Shown: one piece after another, positions 32,744-40,156 of the stretch
Position numbering within the stretch: position 1 is the first letter of the stretch
Layout: each line of letters starts with the position of its first letter
Assembly: GCA_046758065.1 (NCBI GenBank)
Contig: JBHHZM010000011.1
Coordinates: 1 to 40,156, forward strand
Origin: JBHHZM01 sp046758065
GTDB taxonomy: Bacteria > Pseudomonadota > Alphaproteobacteria > JAAXGF01
DNA: 40,156 nt
Direction of reading: 5' to 3'
Notes under the pieces: model-generated
Databases searched by the model: none
Seen by the model: only the letters and a program-made list of their open reading frames with translations
Told to the model about the DNA's origin: nothing
Translations under genes and position numbers: made by a program

Positions 32744-34264
32744 ATGCTGCGCTTCGCCCGCAATCTCGCCCGCGTGATCGGCATCCTGCGCACGCTGGCG
32801 CGCTTCGACGCGCTGTTCCCGCTCGAACTGTTCGGTCTCGGCGCCGCGGCCGAGGCGTGCGCCCGGTTCGTGTCGCGACGCGGGGCGCCGGGCCGGCCGG
32901 GCGAGCGGCTCGCGGCGGCGCTGCAGGAACTCGGCCCCGGCTTCATCAAGTTCGGCCAGATGCTTTCGACCCGGCCCGATCTGATCGGCGAAACCATGGC
33001 CGGGGACCTGTCCAATCTCCAGGACCGGCTGCCGCCGTTTCCCGGCACCGAGGCACGCGCCACCGTCGAGGCCGAACTCGGCGCACCGCTCGATACGCTT
33101 TTCGGCCGGTTCGACGATGCGCCGGTCGCTGCGGCCTCGATCGCCCAGGTGCATTTCGCCGTCACTGCCGACGGCCGCGAGGTGGCGGTCAAGGTACTGC
33201 GCCCCGGAATCGAGGACGCCTTCGCCCGCGACCTCGACCTCTACTACTGGCTCGCCGAGTGGATCGAACGCACCCAGCCGTCGTGGCGCCGCCTCAGGCC
33301 GATCGAGGTGGTGCGCACGCTCGCCGATACGGTCGCGGTCGAAATGGACCTGCGCCTCGAGGCGGCGGCGGCCTCGGAGCTGCGCGAGAACCTCGCTGCG
33401 GACGACGGCTTCCGGGTACCCGAGATCGACTGGCGACGCACCGCCCGGCGGGTGCTGACGCTGGCGCGCATCGACGGTCTGCCGATCGACGAGACCGCGG
33501 CGCTCGCCGCCGCGGGCCACGATCTCGACGCCATCAACGAAAAGGCGGCGCGTTCGGTCTTCAACCAGGTCTTCCGCGACGGCTTTTTTCACGCCGATCT
33601 TCACCCCGGCAACCTGTTCGTCGACCAGACCGGCGACATCGTCGCGGTCGATTTCGGCATCATGGGGCGGCTCGATATCGAGACCCGGCGCTATCTCGCC
33701 GAAATGCTGCTCGGCTTCCTGACCGGCGATTATGCGCGCGTCGCCGAGGTCCACTTCGAGGCGGGCTACGTGCCGGCCGCCAAGTCGCGTGCCGCCTTCA
33801 CCCAGGCCTGCCGCGCGATCAGCGAGCCGATCCTGGGCCTTCCGCTGAACGAAATCTCGCTCGCCCGCCTGCTCGCCCAGCTCTTCCAGGTGACCGAGAC
33901 GTTCGAAATGGAGACCCAGCCGCAGCTTCTGTTGCTGCAGAAGAACATGCTGCTTGCCGAAGGCATCGGCCGGCGGCTCAACCCCGAGGCCAACATCTGG
34001 ATGCTCGTCCGGCCGCTGATCGAGGAGTGGGTGAAGGCGAACCTGGGACCCGAGGCGCGCCTGCGCGACGCCCTCGCCGAGGCACTCACTGCCGCCCAGC
34101 GGCTGCCGCGGCTGGTCCGCAGCATGGAAACGACGTTCGCCGACGGCGGCATCAGGCTGCACCCCAAGACCGTGCGGGCGCTGGGCGGTGGCCGCGGCGG
34201 GCTGTCGCCCGCGCTCGTTCTCGCGCTTGCGGCGCTTGTCCTCGCGCTTGCGGCGCTCTTCTGA
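32744..34264 (+). CDS. ubiB: Ubiquinone biosynthesis ABC1/ADCK-type atypical kinase UbiB
   Basis: 506 residues. The UbiB hallmark KxGQ motif is in LGPGFIKFGQMLSTRPDLI (69-72), the Ala-rich nucleotide loop in APVAAASIAQVHFA, and the kinase-like motifs FFHADLHPGNLFV (His283) and VDFGIMGRL (Asp303). Two C-terminal hydrophobic segments end in LSPALVLALAALVLALAALF, the membrane anchor. UbiB is an ATPase that helps coenzyme Q intermediates leave the membrane. Starts four bases after ubiE, clearly the same operon. Confidence 0.97.
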   Translation: MLRFARNLARVIGILRTLARFDALFPLELFGLGAAAEACARFVSRRGAPGRPGERLAAALQELGPGFIKFGQMLSTRPDLIGETMAGDLSNLQDRLPPFPGTEARATVEAELGAPLDTLFGRFDDAPVAAASIAQVHFAVTADGREVAVKVLRPGIEDAFARDLDLYYWLAEWIERTQPSWRRLRPIEVVRTLADTVAVEMDLRLEAAAASELRENLAADDGFRVPEIDWRRTARRVLTLARIDGLPIDETAALAAAGHDLDAINEKAARSVFNQVFRDGFFHADLHPGNLFVDQTGDIVAVDFGIMGRLDIETRRYLAEMLLGFLTGDYARVAEVHFEAGYVPAAKSRAAFTQACRAISEPILGLPLNEISLARLLAQLFQVTETFEMETQPQLLLLQKNMLLAEGIGRRLNPEANIWMLVRPLIEEWVKANLGPEARLRDALAEALTAAQRLPRLVRSMETTFADGGIRLHPKTVRALGGGRGGLSPALVLALAALVLALAALF

Positions 34265-34343
34265 GACTCGACTGCGGACTTGCGCGCGGCTGCGGGCAAC
34301 CCTACGTTAGAGCCACCGCTTGAGACGGCCCGAGGGGCCGAAG

Positions 34344-35552
34344 ATGTTGAACGGAAAGCGAATTCTTCTCATCGTTGCGGGCGGTATCGCCGCCTACAAG
34401 GCGCTTGAGTTGATTCGCCGGCTCAAGGAGCGCGGCGCGTCGGTGCGCTGCGTCCTGACCAGGGCGGGGGCGGAATTTGTCACCCCGCTCTCGCTCGCCG
34501 CGCTCAGCGGCGACAAGGTCCACGGCGAACTTTTCTCGCTCACCGACGAAACCGAGATGGGGCATATCGAGCTGTCGCGCTCCGCCGACCTCGTCGTCGT
34601 CGCCCCGGCGACCGCCGATCTCATCGCCCGCATGGCGCAGGGGCGTGCCGACGACCTCGCGGCGACCGTGCTGCTCGCCACCGACAAGGACGTGCTGATC
34701 GCTCCGGCGATGAACCTGCGCATGTGGCTGCACCCCGCGACCCGGGCCAACGTCGAGACCGTCAAGGCCCGCGGCGTGCGCATCGTCGGTCCCAACGAGG
34801 GCGACATGGCCTGCGGCGAGTACGGCCCCGGGCGCATGGCCGAGCCCGACGAGATCATCGCCGCGATCGCCGCCTACTTCGGCGCCGACGCTCCGCTGGC
34901 CGGGCGGCGCGCGCTGGTCACCAGCGGACCGACCTTCGAGGCGATCGACCCGGTGCGCTATATCGCCAACCGCTCGTCGGGCAAGCAGGGGCACGCCATC
35001 GCCGCCGCCTGCGCCCGTCTCGGCGCGGCGGTCGCGCTGGTCTCGGGACCGACAGGAGAGCCCGATCCCGCGGGCGTCGCGGTGACGCATGTCGAATCGG
35101 CGTGCGACATGCTGGCCGCCTGCGAAAAGGCGCTGCCCGTCGATGTCGCGGTCTGCGCCGCGGCGGTCTCCGACTGGCGCGCCGCCGCCGCTAGGGCCGA
35201 CAAGATCAAGAAGGACGGCGCCCCGCCCAAGCTCGCGCTGGTCGAGAACCCGGACATCCTCGCCCGGCTCTCGGCCGCGGACAACCGGCGTCCGGTGCTG
35301 GTGGTCGGCTTCGCCGCCGAGACCGGCGACGTGGTCGCGAACGCCGTCGCCAAGCGTGGCAGGAAGGGCTGCGACTGGATCGTCGCCAACGACGTCTCGC
35401 CCGGCACGGGCACCTTCGGCGGCGAGCGCAACACCGTCCATCTCGTCACCGCGTCCGGCGTCGAGCACTGGCCGGAGATGACCAAGACGGCGGTCGCCGA
35501 GCGCCTCGCCGACGCGATCGCCCGGCACCTGGCGGCGCAGCGCCCGGCATGA
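34344..35552 (+). CDS. coaBC: Bifunctional phosphopantothenoylcysteine decarboxylase / phosphopantothenate-cysteine ligase
   Basis: 402 residues. CoaC half: LLIVAGGIAAYKALELIRRLKERG (flavin fold), His74 in EMGHIELSRSADL, PAMNLRMW (Asn124) and Cys157 in MACGEYGPGRM, all active-site positions. CoaB half from about 183: VTSGPTFEAIDPVRYIANRSSGKQG, VCAAAVSDWRAAAARADKIKKDG, and IVANDVSPGTGTFGGERNTV. It makes 4'-phosphopantetheine from 4'-phosphopantothenate and cysteine for CoA. ATG 34344 has GAGGGG upstream. The gene ends overlapping dut by ATGA. Confidence 0.97.
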   Translation: MLNGKRILLIVAGGIAAYKALELIRRLKERGASVRCVLTRAGAEFVTPLSLAALSGDKVHGELFSLTDETEMGHIELSRSADLVVVAPATADLIARMAQGRADDLAATVLLATDKDVLIAPAMNLRMWLHPATRANVETVKARGVRIVGPNEGDMACGEYGPGRMAEPDEIIAAIAAYFGADAPLAGRRALVTSGPTFEAIDPVRYIANRSSGKQGHAIAAACARLGAAVALVSGPTGEPDPAGVAVTHVESACDMLAACEKALPVDVAVCAAAVSDWRAAAARADKIKKDGAPPKLALVENPDILARLSAADNRRPVLVVGFAAETGDVVANAVAKRGRKGCDWIVANDVSPGTGTFGGERNTVHLVTASGVEHWPEMTKTAVAERLADAIARHLAAQRPA

Positions 35553-36016
35553 GCGTCGGCCCGCTCGCCGTTCCCGTCGTTCGCCTCGACCATGCCGCGG
35601 ATCTGGCCCTGCCGGCCTACGCGAGCGCCGGCAGCGCTGGCATGGACCTGGTCGCCGCGCTCGATGCGCCGCTGACGCTCGCCCCCGGCGCCCGCGCGCT
35701 AGTGCCCACCGGCATCGCCATCGCGCTGCCTGCCGGCTGCGAGGCGCAGGTGCGGCCGCGCTCGGGCCTGGCGCTCGAACACGGCATCGGCGTGCTCAAC
35801 GCACCGGGCACGATCGACGCCGACTACCGCGGCGAGGTCGGCGTCATTCTCGTCAACCTCGGCGAGCGATCGTTCACGGTGAGACGCGGCATGCGAATCG
35901 CCCAGCTCGTCATTGCCCCGGTCGCGCGAATCGAATGGCGCCCCGTCGCGGCGCTGCCCGAAAGCACGCGCGGCGCAGGCGGATTCGGCTCGACCGGGCT
36001 GGTCGGCGAAGGATAA
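35549..36016 (+). CDS. dut: Deoxyuridine 5'-triphosphate nucleotidohydrolase (dUTPase)
   Basis: 155 residues, the trimeric dUTPase length. The five conserved motifs are in order: SAGMDLVAA, RPRSGLALEHGI, GVLNAPGTIDADYRGEV with the catalytic Asp and uracil-binding Tyr, RGMRIAQLVIAPV, and the C-terminal P-loop-like arm RGAGGFGSTG. It converts dUTP to dUMP, preventing uracil in DNA. Start ATG overlaps the coaBC stop by four bases, so translation is coupled. The ubiE-ubiB-coaBC-dut order is widespread in the class. Confidence 0.98.
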   Translation: MSVGPLAVPVVRLDHAADLALPAYASAGSAGMDLVAALDAPLTLAPGARALVPTGIAIALPAGCEAQVRPRSGLALEHGIGVLNAPGTIDADYRGEVGVILVNLGERSFTVRRGMRIAQLVIAPVARIEWRPVAALPESTRGAGGFGSTGLVGEG

Positions 36017-36027
36017 TCGAACGCGCC

Positions 36028-36843
36028 ATGGATTTTACCGACGACCAGCTTCTCCGCTACGCGCGGCACATCATCCTGCCCGAGGTCGGCGGCGAGGGAC
36101 AGGCCAGGCTGCTCGCCGCGCGCGTGCTGGTGGTCGGCGCCGGCGGGTTGGGCTCGCCGCTGCTGATGTATCTCGCCGCCGCCGGAGTCGGGACGCTCGG
36201 CGTCGTCGACGACGACCGCGTTGACCTGTCGAACCTGCAACGCCAGATCGTCCACGCCACCTCGCGCGTCGGTGCGCCCAAGACCGCAAGCGCCCGCGCG
36301 ACGCTGGCCGAGATCAACCCCGAGGTGCGGGTCGAGACCCACGCCGAACGCCTGACCGCGGCAAACGCGCCAGCGCTGATCGGCGCCTACGACCTGGTCG
36401 CCGACGGCAGCGACAACTTCGCCACCCGCTACCTCGTCAACGATGCCTGCTATCTGGCGAAAAAGCCGCTGGTCTCGGCGGCAATGCTGCGCTTCGACGG
36501 CCAGGTCTCGACCTTTAAGGCCTACCTCGGCGGCGACAACCCCTGTTACCGCTGTCTGTTCCGCGAGCCGCCGGGGCCGGGGTTGATTCCGTCGTGCTCG
36601 GAGGCCGGAATCCTCGGCGCGCTCGCCGGCACGCTCGGCGCGTTGCAGGCGACCGAGGCGCTCAAGGAGATCCTCGGCATCGGCGACAGCCTTTCGGGAT
36701 CGCTGCTGCTTTACGACGCCCTGTCGACGACGTTCCAGAAGGTGCTCATCAAGCCCGATCCCGAATGCCCGCTGTGCGGGCCGCAGGCGACGATTAACGA
36801 CTTGTCGCTGCACCAGCGAGAAACGGTGCGCTGTGACGCCTGA
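36028..36843 (+). CDS. moeB: E1-like adenylyltransferase of the MoeB/ThiF/HesA family
   Basis: 271 residues. The N-terminus DFTDDQLLRYARHIILPEVGGEGQARLLAARVLVVGAGGLGSPLLMYLAAAGVG has the GxGGLGS nucleotide motif (37-43). NLQRQIVH with its Arg and ADGSDNFATRYLVND follow. Zinc ligands are CYRC (173, 176) and CPLC (247, 250); Cys190 in IPSCSEAGILGALAG is the likely catalytic cysteine. Such enzymes adenylate the C-terminal GG of MoaD/ThiS-type sulfur carriers. No carrier gene is visible next to it. It starts 11 bases after dut and overlaps the DsrE-like gene, so it belongs to this operon. No rhodanese domain is attached. MoeB versus ThiF cannot be settled here. Confidence 0.9.
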   Translation: MDFTDDQLLRYARHIILPEVGGEGQARLLAARVLVVGAGGLGSPLLMYLAAAGVGTLGVVDDDRVDLSNLQRQIVHATSRVGAPKTASARATLAEINPEVRVETHAERLTAANAPALIGAYDLVADGSDNFATRYLVNDACYLAKKPLVSAAMLRFDGQVSTFKAYLGGDNPCYRCLFREPPGPGLIPSCSEAGILGALAGTLGALQATEALKEILGIGDSLSGSLLLYDALSTTFQKVLIKPDPECPLCGPQATINDLSLHQRETVRCDA

Positions 36844-37243
36844 CAAGCTGTCGGTCGTCGTCTTCTCGGGCGATTTTACGCGCGTGCATTACGCCTTCGC
36901 CACCGCGGCGGCGGCGGCGGCGATCGACCGCCCGGTGACGCTGTTCTTCACCATGGAGGCGATCCGTGCGCTCGTCAAAGGCGGAGACGGGGAGCCCGGC
37001 TGGCGCGCGCTCGAAGGCGCCGCGGCGCGCGACGCCGAATTCGGGAAGCGCGGCGTCGCCCGCTTCGAGGAGCTGGTCGCGGCCTGCGGCGCACTCGATG
37101 TCAGGGTTCTGGTCTGCGAGATGGGCCTGCGCGCCGTCGGGCTCACCGTCGCCGACCTGCGCGACGATCTCGTTTACGAGGAAGGCGGCATCGTCACCTT
37201 CCTCAACGACGCGCACGCCGACGGCGCGATGCTGTTCATTTAA
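36833..37243 (+). CDS. DsrE-family small protein
   Basis: 136 residues from GTG 36833, overlapping the MoeB-like stop by 11 bases. KLSVVVFSGDFTRVHYAFATAAAAAAIDRPVTLFFTMEAIRAL is the DsrE/DsrF fold start, and RVLVCEMGLRAVGLTVADL carries Cys95, placed like the sulfur-carrying cysteine of DsrE-type proteins; Cys85 is nearby. The acidic/hydrophobic tail DDLVYEEGGIVTFLNDAHADGAMLFI is family-like. It may carry persulfide sulfur for the E1-like enzyme upstream, an inference from the overlap. The stop is followed within two bases by a dispersed-repeat copy. Confidence 0.85.
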   Translation: MTPDKLSVVVFSGDFTRVHYAFATAAAAAAIDRPVTLFFTMEAIRALVKGGDGEPGWRALEGAAARDAEFGKRGVARFEELVAACGALDVRVLVCEMGLRAVGLTVADLRDDLVYEEGGIVTFLNDAHADGAMLFI

Positions 37244-37244
37244 T

Positions 37245-37268
37245 CCGGATTTCTCACCAGGGCCGCGG
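37245..37268 (+). repeat. Diverged solo copy of the 54-228 element end
   Basis: Twenty-two of 24 bases match positions 57-80 (core GGATTTCTCACCA). It begins two bases after the TAA of the DsrE-like gene, just as the first element begins at the stop of the export-protein gene. A GC-rich hairpin (CGGGGAACCCCG, 37276-37287) follows before the convergent stop at 37305 and could stop transcription, though it lacks a T tract. Confidence 0.6.
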
Positions 37269-37304
37269 CCGGTTTCGGGGAACCCCGGGAACCGGGTCCC
37301 GCGC

Positions 37305-38291
37305 TCAGTGATAGATGTCGATGACCCGGTCGGGGGGGACGTGACCGTCGACGAAGGTCTTGATGTTGATGATGACCTTTTCGCCCATGTCGATGCGACC
37401 TTCGACGGTCGCCGAGCCCATATGGGGCAGCAGCACGACGTTGTCGAGCTCGCGGAGCTTGGGGTTGATCGCCGGTTCGTGCTCGAACACGTCGAGACCG
37501 GCGCCGGCGATCTCGCCGGCGCGCAGCATGCGGGTCAGCGCGTTCTCGTCGATCACTTCGCCGCGCGAGGTGTTGACGATATAGGCGTGCGGCTGCAGCA
37601 GCTTGAGCTGGCGCGCCGAAAGCAGGTGATAGGTTGCCGGCGTGTGCGGGCAATTGACCGAGATGATATCCATGCGCGCGAGCATCTGGTCGAGGCTTTC
37701 CCAGTAGGTCGCTTCGAGTTCGCTCTCGACCTCCTCGGGCACCCGGTGGCGGTTGTGATAGTGGATCGACACGCCGAAGCCGCGCGCGCGCCGCGCCACC
37801 GCCGTACCGACGCGGCCCATCCCGATGATGCCGAGGCGCTTGCCCCAGATGCGCCGGCCGAGCATGAAGGTCGGTCCCCAGCCCATCCATTCACCGCTGC
37901 GCACGAGGCGCACGCCCTCGGCGAAACGCCGCGGCACGGCGAGGATGAGCGCCATGGTCATGTCGGCGGTGTCCTCGGTGAGCACGCCGGGCGTGTTGGT
38001 CACGGTGACGCCGCGCTGGCGGGCGCTCGCCAGATCGATGTGATCGACGCCGGTGCCGAAGTTGGCGATCAGCCGGAGCTCCGGGTTGGCATGGGCGAAC
38101 AGCGTGCCGTCGATGCGGTCGGTCACCGTAGGCACCAGCACCTCGGCGGTCTTGACCGCTTCGATCAGTTCGGCCTGGCTCATCACGTGGTCGTCATCGT
38201 TGAGGCGCGTGTCGAACAGCTCCATCATCCGGGCCTCGATGGCCTCGGGCAGTTTGCGCGTGACGATGACGATCGGCTTTTTCTTGCCCAT
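37305..38291 (-). CDS. D-2-hydroxyacid dehydrogenase (glyoxylate/hydroxypyruvate-reductase type)
   Basis: 328 residues. Catalytic-domain start KKPIVIVTRKLPEAIEARMMELF; NFGTGVDHIDLASARQRGVTVTNTPGVLTEDTADMTMALIL; NAD(P) site LGIIGMGRVGTAVARRARGFG (GxGxxG at 157-162). Active-site Arg243 is in NTSRGEVID, the Glu in GLDVFEHEP and His290 in LLPHMGSATVE. The HNRHRVPEE loop after the second strand has basic residues after the usual acidic position, which suggests NADPH. It reduces glyoxylate or hydroxypyruvate. GGGAG precedes ATG 38291. It diverges from the SH3 gene across 172 bases. Confidence 0.93.
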   Translation of the reverse strand: MGKKKPIVIVTRKLPEAIEARMMELFDTRLNDDDHVMSQAELIEAVKTAEVLVPTVTDRIDGTLFAHANPELRLIANFGTGVDHIDLASARQRGVTVTNTPGVLTEDTADMTMALILAVPRRFAEGVRLVRSGEWMGWGPTFMLGRRIWGKRLGIIGMGRVGTAVARRARGFGVSIHYHNRHRVPEEVESELEATYWESLDQMLARMDIISVNCPHTPATYHLLSARQLKLLQPHAYIVNTSRGEVIDENALTRMLRAGEIAGAGLDVFEHEPAINPKLRELDNVVLLPHMGSATVEGRIDMGEKVIINIKTFVDGHVPPDRVIDIYH

Positions 38292-38463
38292 ACGGGTCTC
38301 CCGAAACGATAGCGCGCCGGGTGCGCGCCGGAACCCGCCTAGCATTAGCAAATGAACCGCCGGGGCACAACGCGCGCAGGCGTCTTTCGGCGGCGCGGAT
38401 CGGCGCTGGACGGCGCCGCACGCTCGGTTATACTCGCCGCCGATCGCCGATGATCGCCGTCCG

Positions 38464-38955
38464 ATGACGCCACCGCCGTTTCGTCTTACCGTCGCCGCTC
38501 TCGCGCTTCTCGCCGTCTTCGCATCGCCGGCAATGGCGGGCGAGAAGGCACCGCTGCCGCGTTTCGCCGCGCTGCGCTCCAACGAGGTCAACCTGCGCAC
38601 CGGCCCGGGAACCCAGTATCCGGTCGAGTGGGTCTTCCTGCGCCGCGCGCTGCCGGTCGAGATCGTCGCCGAGTATGGCCAGTGGCGGAAGGTGCGCGAC
38701 GTCGACGGCAGCGAGGGCTGGGTACATCGCAGCCTGCTGACGGGCAAGCGCTGGGCGATGATCACCGGCGGGGTGCGCACGCTGCGGCGCGAACCCGACG
38801 AGACCAGCCCGCCCGTGCTGCGCGCCGAGCCCGGCGTGCTCGGCAAGCTGCTCGCCTGCCAGGGCGCCTGGTGCCGGCTCGAAATCGAGGGTCGAAAAGG
38901 CTGGCTGCCCCGTCGCGAGGTCTGGGGGGTCTACGCCGGTGAAGCGATCAAGTAG
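38464..38955 (+). CDS. Exported bacterial SH3-domain protein
   Basis: 163 residues. The signal peptide FRLTVAALALLAVFASPAMA ends at a standard A-x-A site near residue 25. The mature protein has two SH3-like repeats: SNEVNLRTGPGTQYPVEWVFLRRALPVEIVAEYGQWRKVRDVDGSEGWVHRSLLTG, then RTLRREPDETSPPVLRAEPGVLGKLLACQGAWCRLEIEGRKGWLPRREVWGVY. Such SH3b proteins bind cell-wall peptides in the periplasm. Its neighbour, a hydroxyacid dehydrogenase, has no evident functional link. The upstream start has no strong ribosome binding site. Confidence 0.93.
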   Translation: MTPPPFRLTVAALALLAVFASPAMAGEKAPLPRFAALRSNEVNLRTGPGTQYPVEWVFLRRALPVEIVAEYGQWRKVRDVDGSEGWVHRSLLTGKRWAMITGGVRTLRREPDETSPPVLRAEPGVLGKLLACQGAWCRLEIEGRKGWLPRREVWGVYAGEAIK

Positions 38956-39032
38956 CCGGATCGCTTCGCCACCGGTCGCGCCGGCGGCCGGGCGGGGCGA
39001 CGATGTATCACCAAGGAGGAGACGGGGGCGCG

Positions 39033-40079
39033 ATGAAGGCCGTATTGCTGACGGGACACGGCGGGCCCGAGAAACTCGAATATCGCGACGACGTCCCGGT
39101 GCCCGAGCCAGCCGAAGGCGAGGTTCTGATCGCCGTCGGCGCCGCCGGCGTCAACAACACCGACATCTGGACGCGCGAAGGCGCCTACGGTCGGACTGAC
39201 AGTCCTGATGACCTCTCCGGCTGGCGCCGCGAGTCGATGACGTTTCCGCGCATTCAAGGGGCCGATATCGTCGGGCGGATCGTCGCCGTCGGCAGCGGTG
39301 TCGCGGACGAGCGAATCGGCGAACGGGTCATTGTCAATCCGGTGATTTACCCCGACGGGGGCGACGATCCCGTGGGCATGGCCTTTCTGGGCAGCGAACG
39401 CGACGGCGGTTTCGCCGAGTTCACGACTGCTCCGGCCGAAAACGCAGCGGCGATCGAGAGCACGCTGATCGACGCCGAGCTCGCGACCTTCCCCACGGCC
39501 TACCTGACCGCCGAGGGCATGCTGGATCGCGCCCGCGTCGAACGCGGCGAGCGGATCCTGGTGACGGGAGCCTCGGGCGGCGTCGGCTCGGCCCTGGTGC
39601 AGCTCGCGAAGGCGCGGGGCGCGGCGGTCATCGCGCTGGTCGGCAGAGGGAAGGAGCCATCGCTGCGCGCGCTTGGCGCCGACTTCGTGGTCACGCGCGG
39701 TGCCGGCGACCCGTTCGCAACCATCGCCGGTGCGATCGGCGACGAGGCGGTCGATGTCGTGGCCGACGTGGTCGGCGGCGACTCGTTTCCGGCGCTGCTC
39801 GATCTGCTCAGGCCGAGAGGGCGTTACGTCACCGCCGGGGCGATCGCCGGCCCCGTCGTCGCCCTCGACCTGCGCACGCTCTACCTCAAATACCTCGAGT
39901 TGATCGGATCGACGGTCGGAACCCGCGCCGAGTTCCGGCGCGTCGTCGACCTCGTCGCCCGCGGCGCAATCAGGCCGCTTCTGGCCGGAACCTATCCATT
40001 GTCCGAAATCGCGACAGCCCAGGCAGCCTTCAAGGCAAAATCGTTCTTTGGAAAGCTGGTGCTCCTGCCCGGAGCATAA
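39033..40079 (+). CDS. MDR-family oxidoreductase (quinone-oxidoreductase type)
   Basis: 348 residues. MKAVLLTGHGGPEKLEYRDDVPVPEPAEGEVLIAVGAAGVNNTDIWTREG is the MDR start, but the catalytic-zinc Cys is Asn (GVNNTDIW). The structural-zinc cysteine lobe is also absent, so this is a zinc-free, quinone-oxidoreductase-like member. The Rossmann motif is ILVTGASGGVGSALVQLAKARGAAVIALV. C-terminal region TYPLSEIATAQAAFKAKSFFGKLVLLPG is typical. Probably NADPH-dependent; the substrate is unknown. AAGGAGG lies 13 bases before ATG 39033; ATG 39003 is in frame but precedes that site. Confidence 0.9.
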   Translation: MKAVLLTGHGGPEKLEYRDDVPVPEPAEGEVLIAVGAAGVNNTDIWTREGAYGRTDSPDDLSGWRRESMTFPRIQGADIVGRIVAVGSGVADERIGERVIVNPVIYPDGGDDPVGMAFLGSERDGGFAEFTTAPAENAAAIESTLIDAELATFPTAYLTAEGMLDRARVERGERILVTGASGGVGSALVQLAKARGAAVIALVGRGKEPSLRALGADFVVTRGAGDPFATIAGAIGDEAVDVVADVVGGDSFPALLDLLRPRGRYVTAGAIAGPVVALDLRTLYLKYLELIGSTVGTRAEFRRVVDLVARGAIRPLLAGTYPLSEIATAQAAFKAKSFFGKLVLLPGA

Positions 40080-40107
40080 GCCCATCGTACGGGCGCGCTC
40101 GGCCCGC

Positions 40108-40156
40108 CTAATCGAAGTCTTCGGCGAGCGCCCGGCGCACCGTCTCGGGCATCACC
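40108..40156 (-). CDS. C-terminal end of an unidentified gene, partial
   Basis: The last 15 codons of a minus-strand frame run off the right edge: VMPETVRRALAEDFD then TAG at 40110-40108. Codon use matches the window. Too little is visible to name a family. It is convergent with the MDR gene, 28 bases away. Confidence 0.45.
   Translation of the reverse strand, partial: VMPETVRRALAEDFD

Overview
The window is very GC-rich with strongly GC-biased third positions. It carries one chromosomal core order typical of Alphaproteobacteria: rpsT, dnaA, dnaN, recF, gyrB on the minus strand, then mutM diverging from ubiE-ubiB-coaBC-dut. Together with a PhaR-controlled PHB cluster, cobalamin/siroheme genes and a Wzz-type exopolysaccharide kinase, this suggests a free-living, heterotrophic, Rhodospirillales-like alphaproteobacterium. 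The order-level placement is inference; the core gene identities are secure.

Layout. 1-4.8 kb: the right end of an exopolysaccharide locus (last codons of an export protein, a 175-bp palindromic repeat, a fused Wzz/BY-kinase, a small exported helical protein, and a convergent O-antigen-ligase-type protein). 4.8-8.6 kb: a translationally coupled macrodomain/NUDIX pair for ADP-ribose chemistry, a divergent gamma-glutamyltransferase-family enzyme and a LysE-family exporter. 8.6-9.4 kb: an unknown small protein and an AT-rich island. 9.4-15.5 kb: an EAL phosphodiesterase, then the PHB cluster (phaR diverging from a PhaE-like small gene and a phaC-like synthase, then phaA and phaB) with a shared PhaR-type operator. 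15.5-17.9 kb: two exported proteins, one with an esterase-associated beta-sandwich-like region and one SYLF protein, separated by a repeat-rich gap. 17.9-20.3 kb: cbiB diverging from cobA, followed by a YcgN-like cysteine protein. 20.3-29.7 kb: a bifunctional penicillin-binding protein, then the replication block gyrB-recF-dnaN-dnaA with a rhodanese between dnaA and rpsT. 29.8-37.2 kb: enoyl-CoA hydratase and mutM on the minus strand; ubiE (carrying an N-terminal XRE helix-turn-helix), ubiB, coaBC, dut, a MoeB/ThiF-type E1-like enzyme and a DsrE-like protein on the plus strand. 37.3-40.2 kb: a D-2-hydroxyacid dehydrogenase, an exported SH3 protein, a zinc-free-type MDR oxidoreductase and the end of one more gene.

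Most of the window is ordinary housekeeping. The most unusual points are the in-frame XRE-UbiE fusion with a dyad in its promoter, the roughly 190-bp two-frame overlap between the PhaE-like gene and phaC, the identical 13-mer PhaR-type sites in front of phaR/phaE and phaA, the 175-bp palindromic repeat with diverged solo ends elsewhere in the window, and an AT-rich island before the EAL protein gene. No tRNA, rRNA, CRISPR array, insertion sequence or phage gene was recognised.
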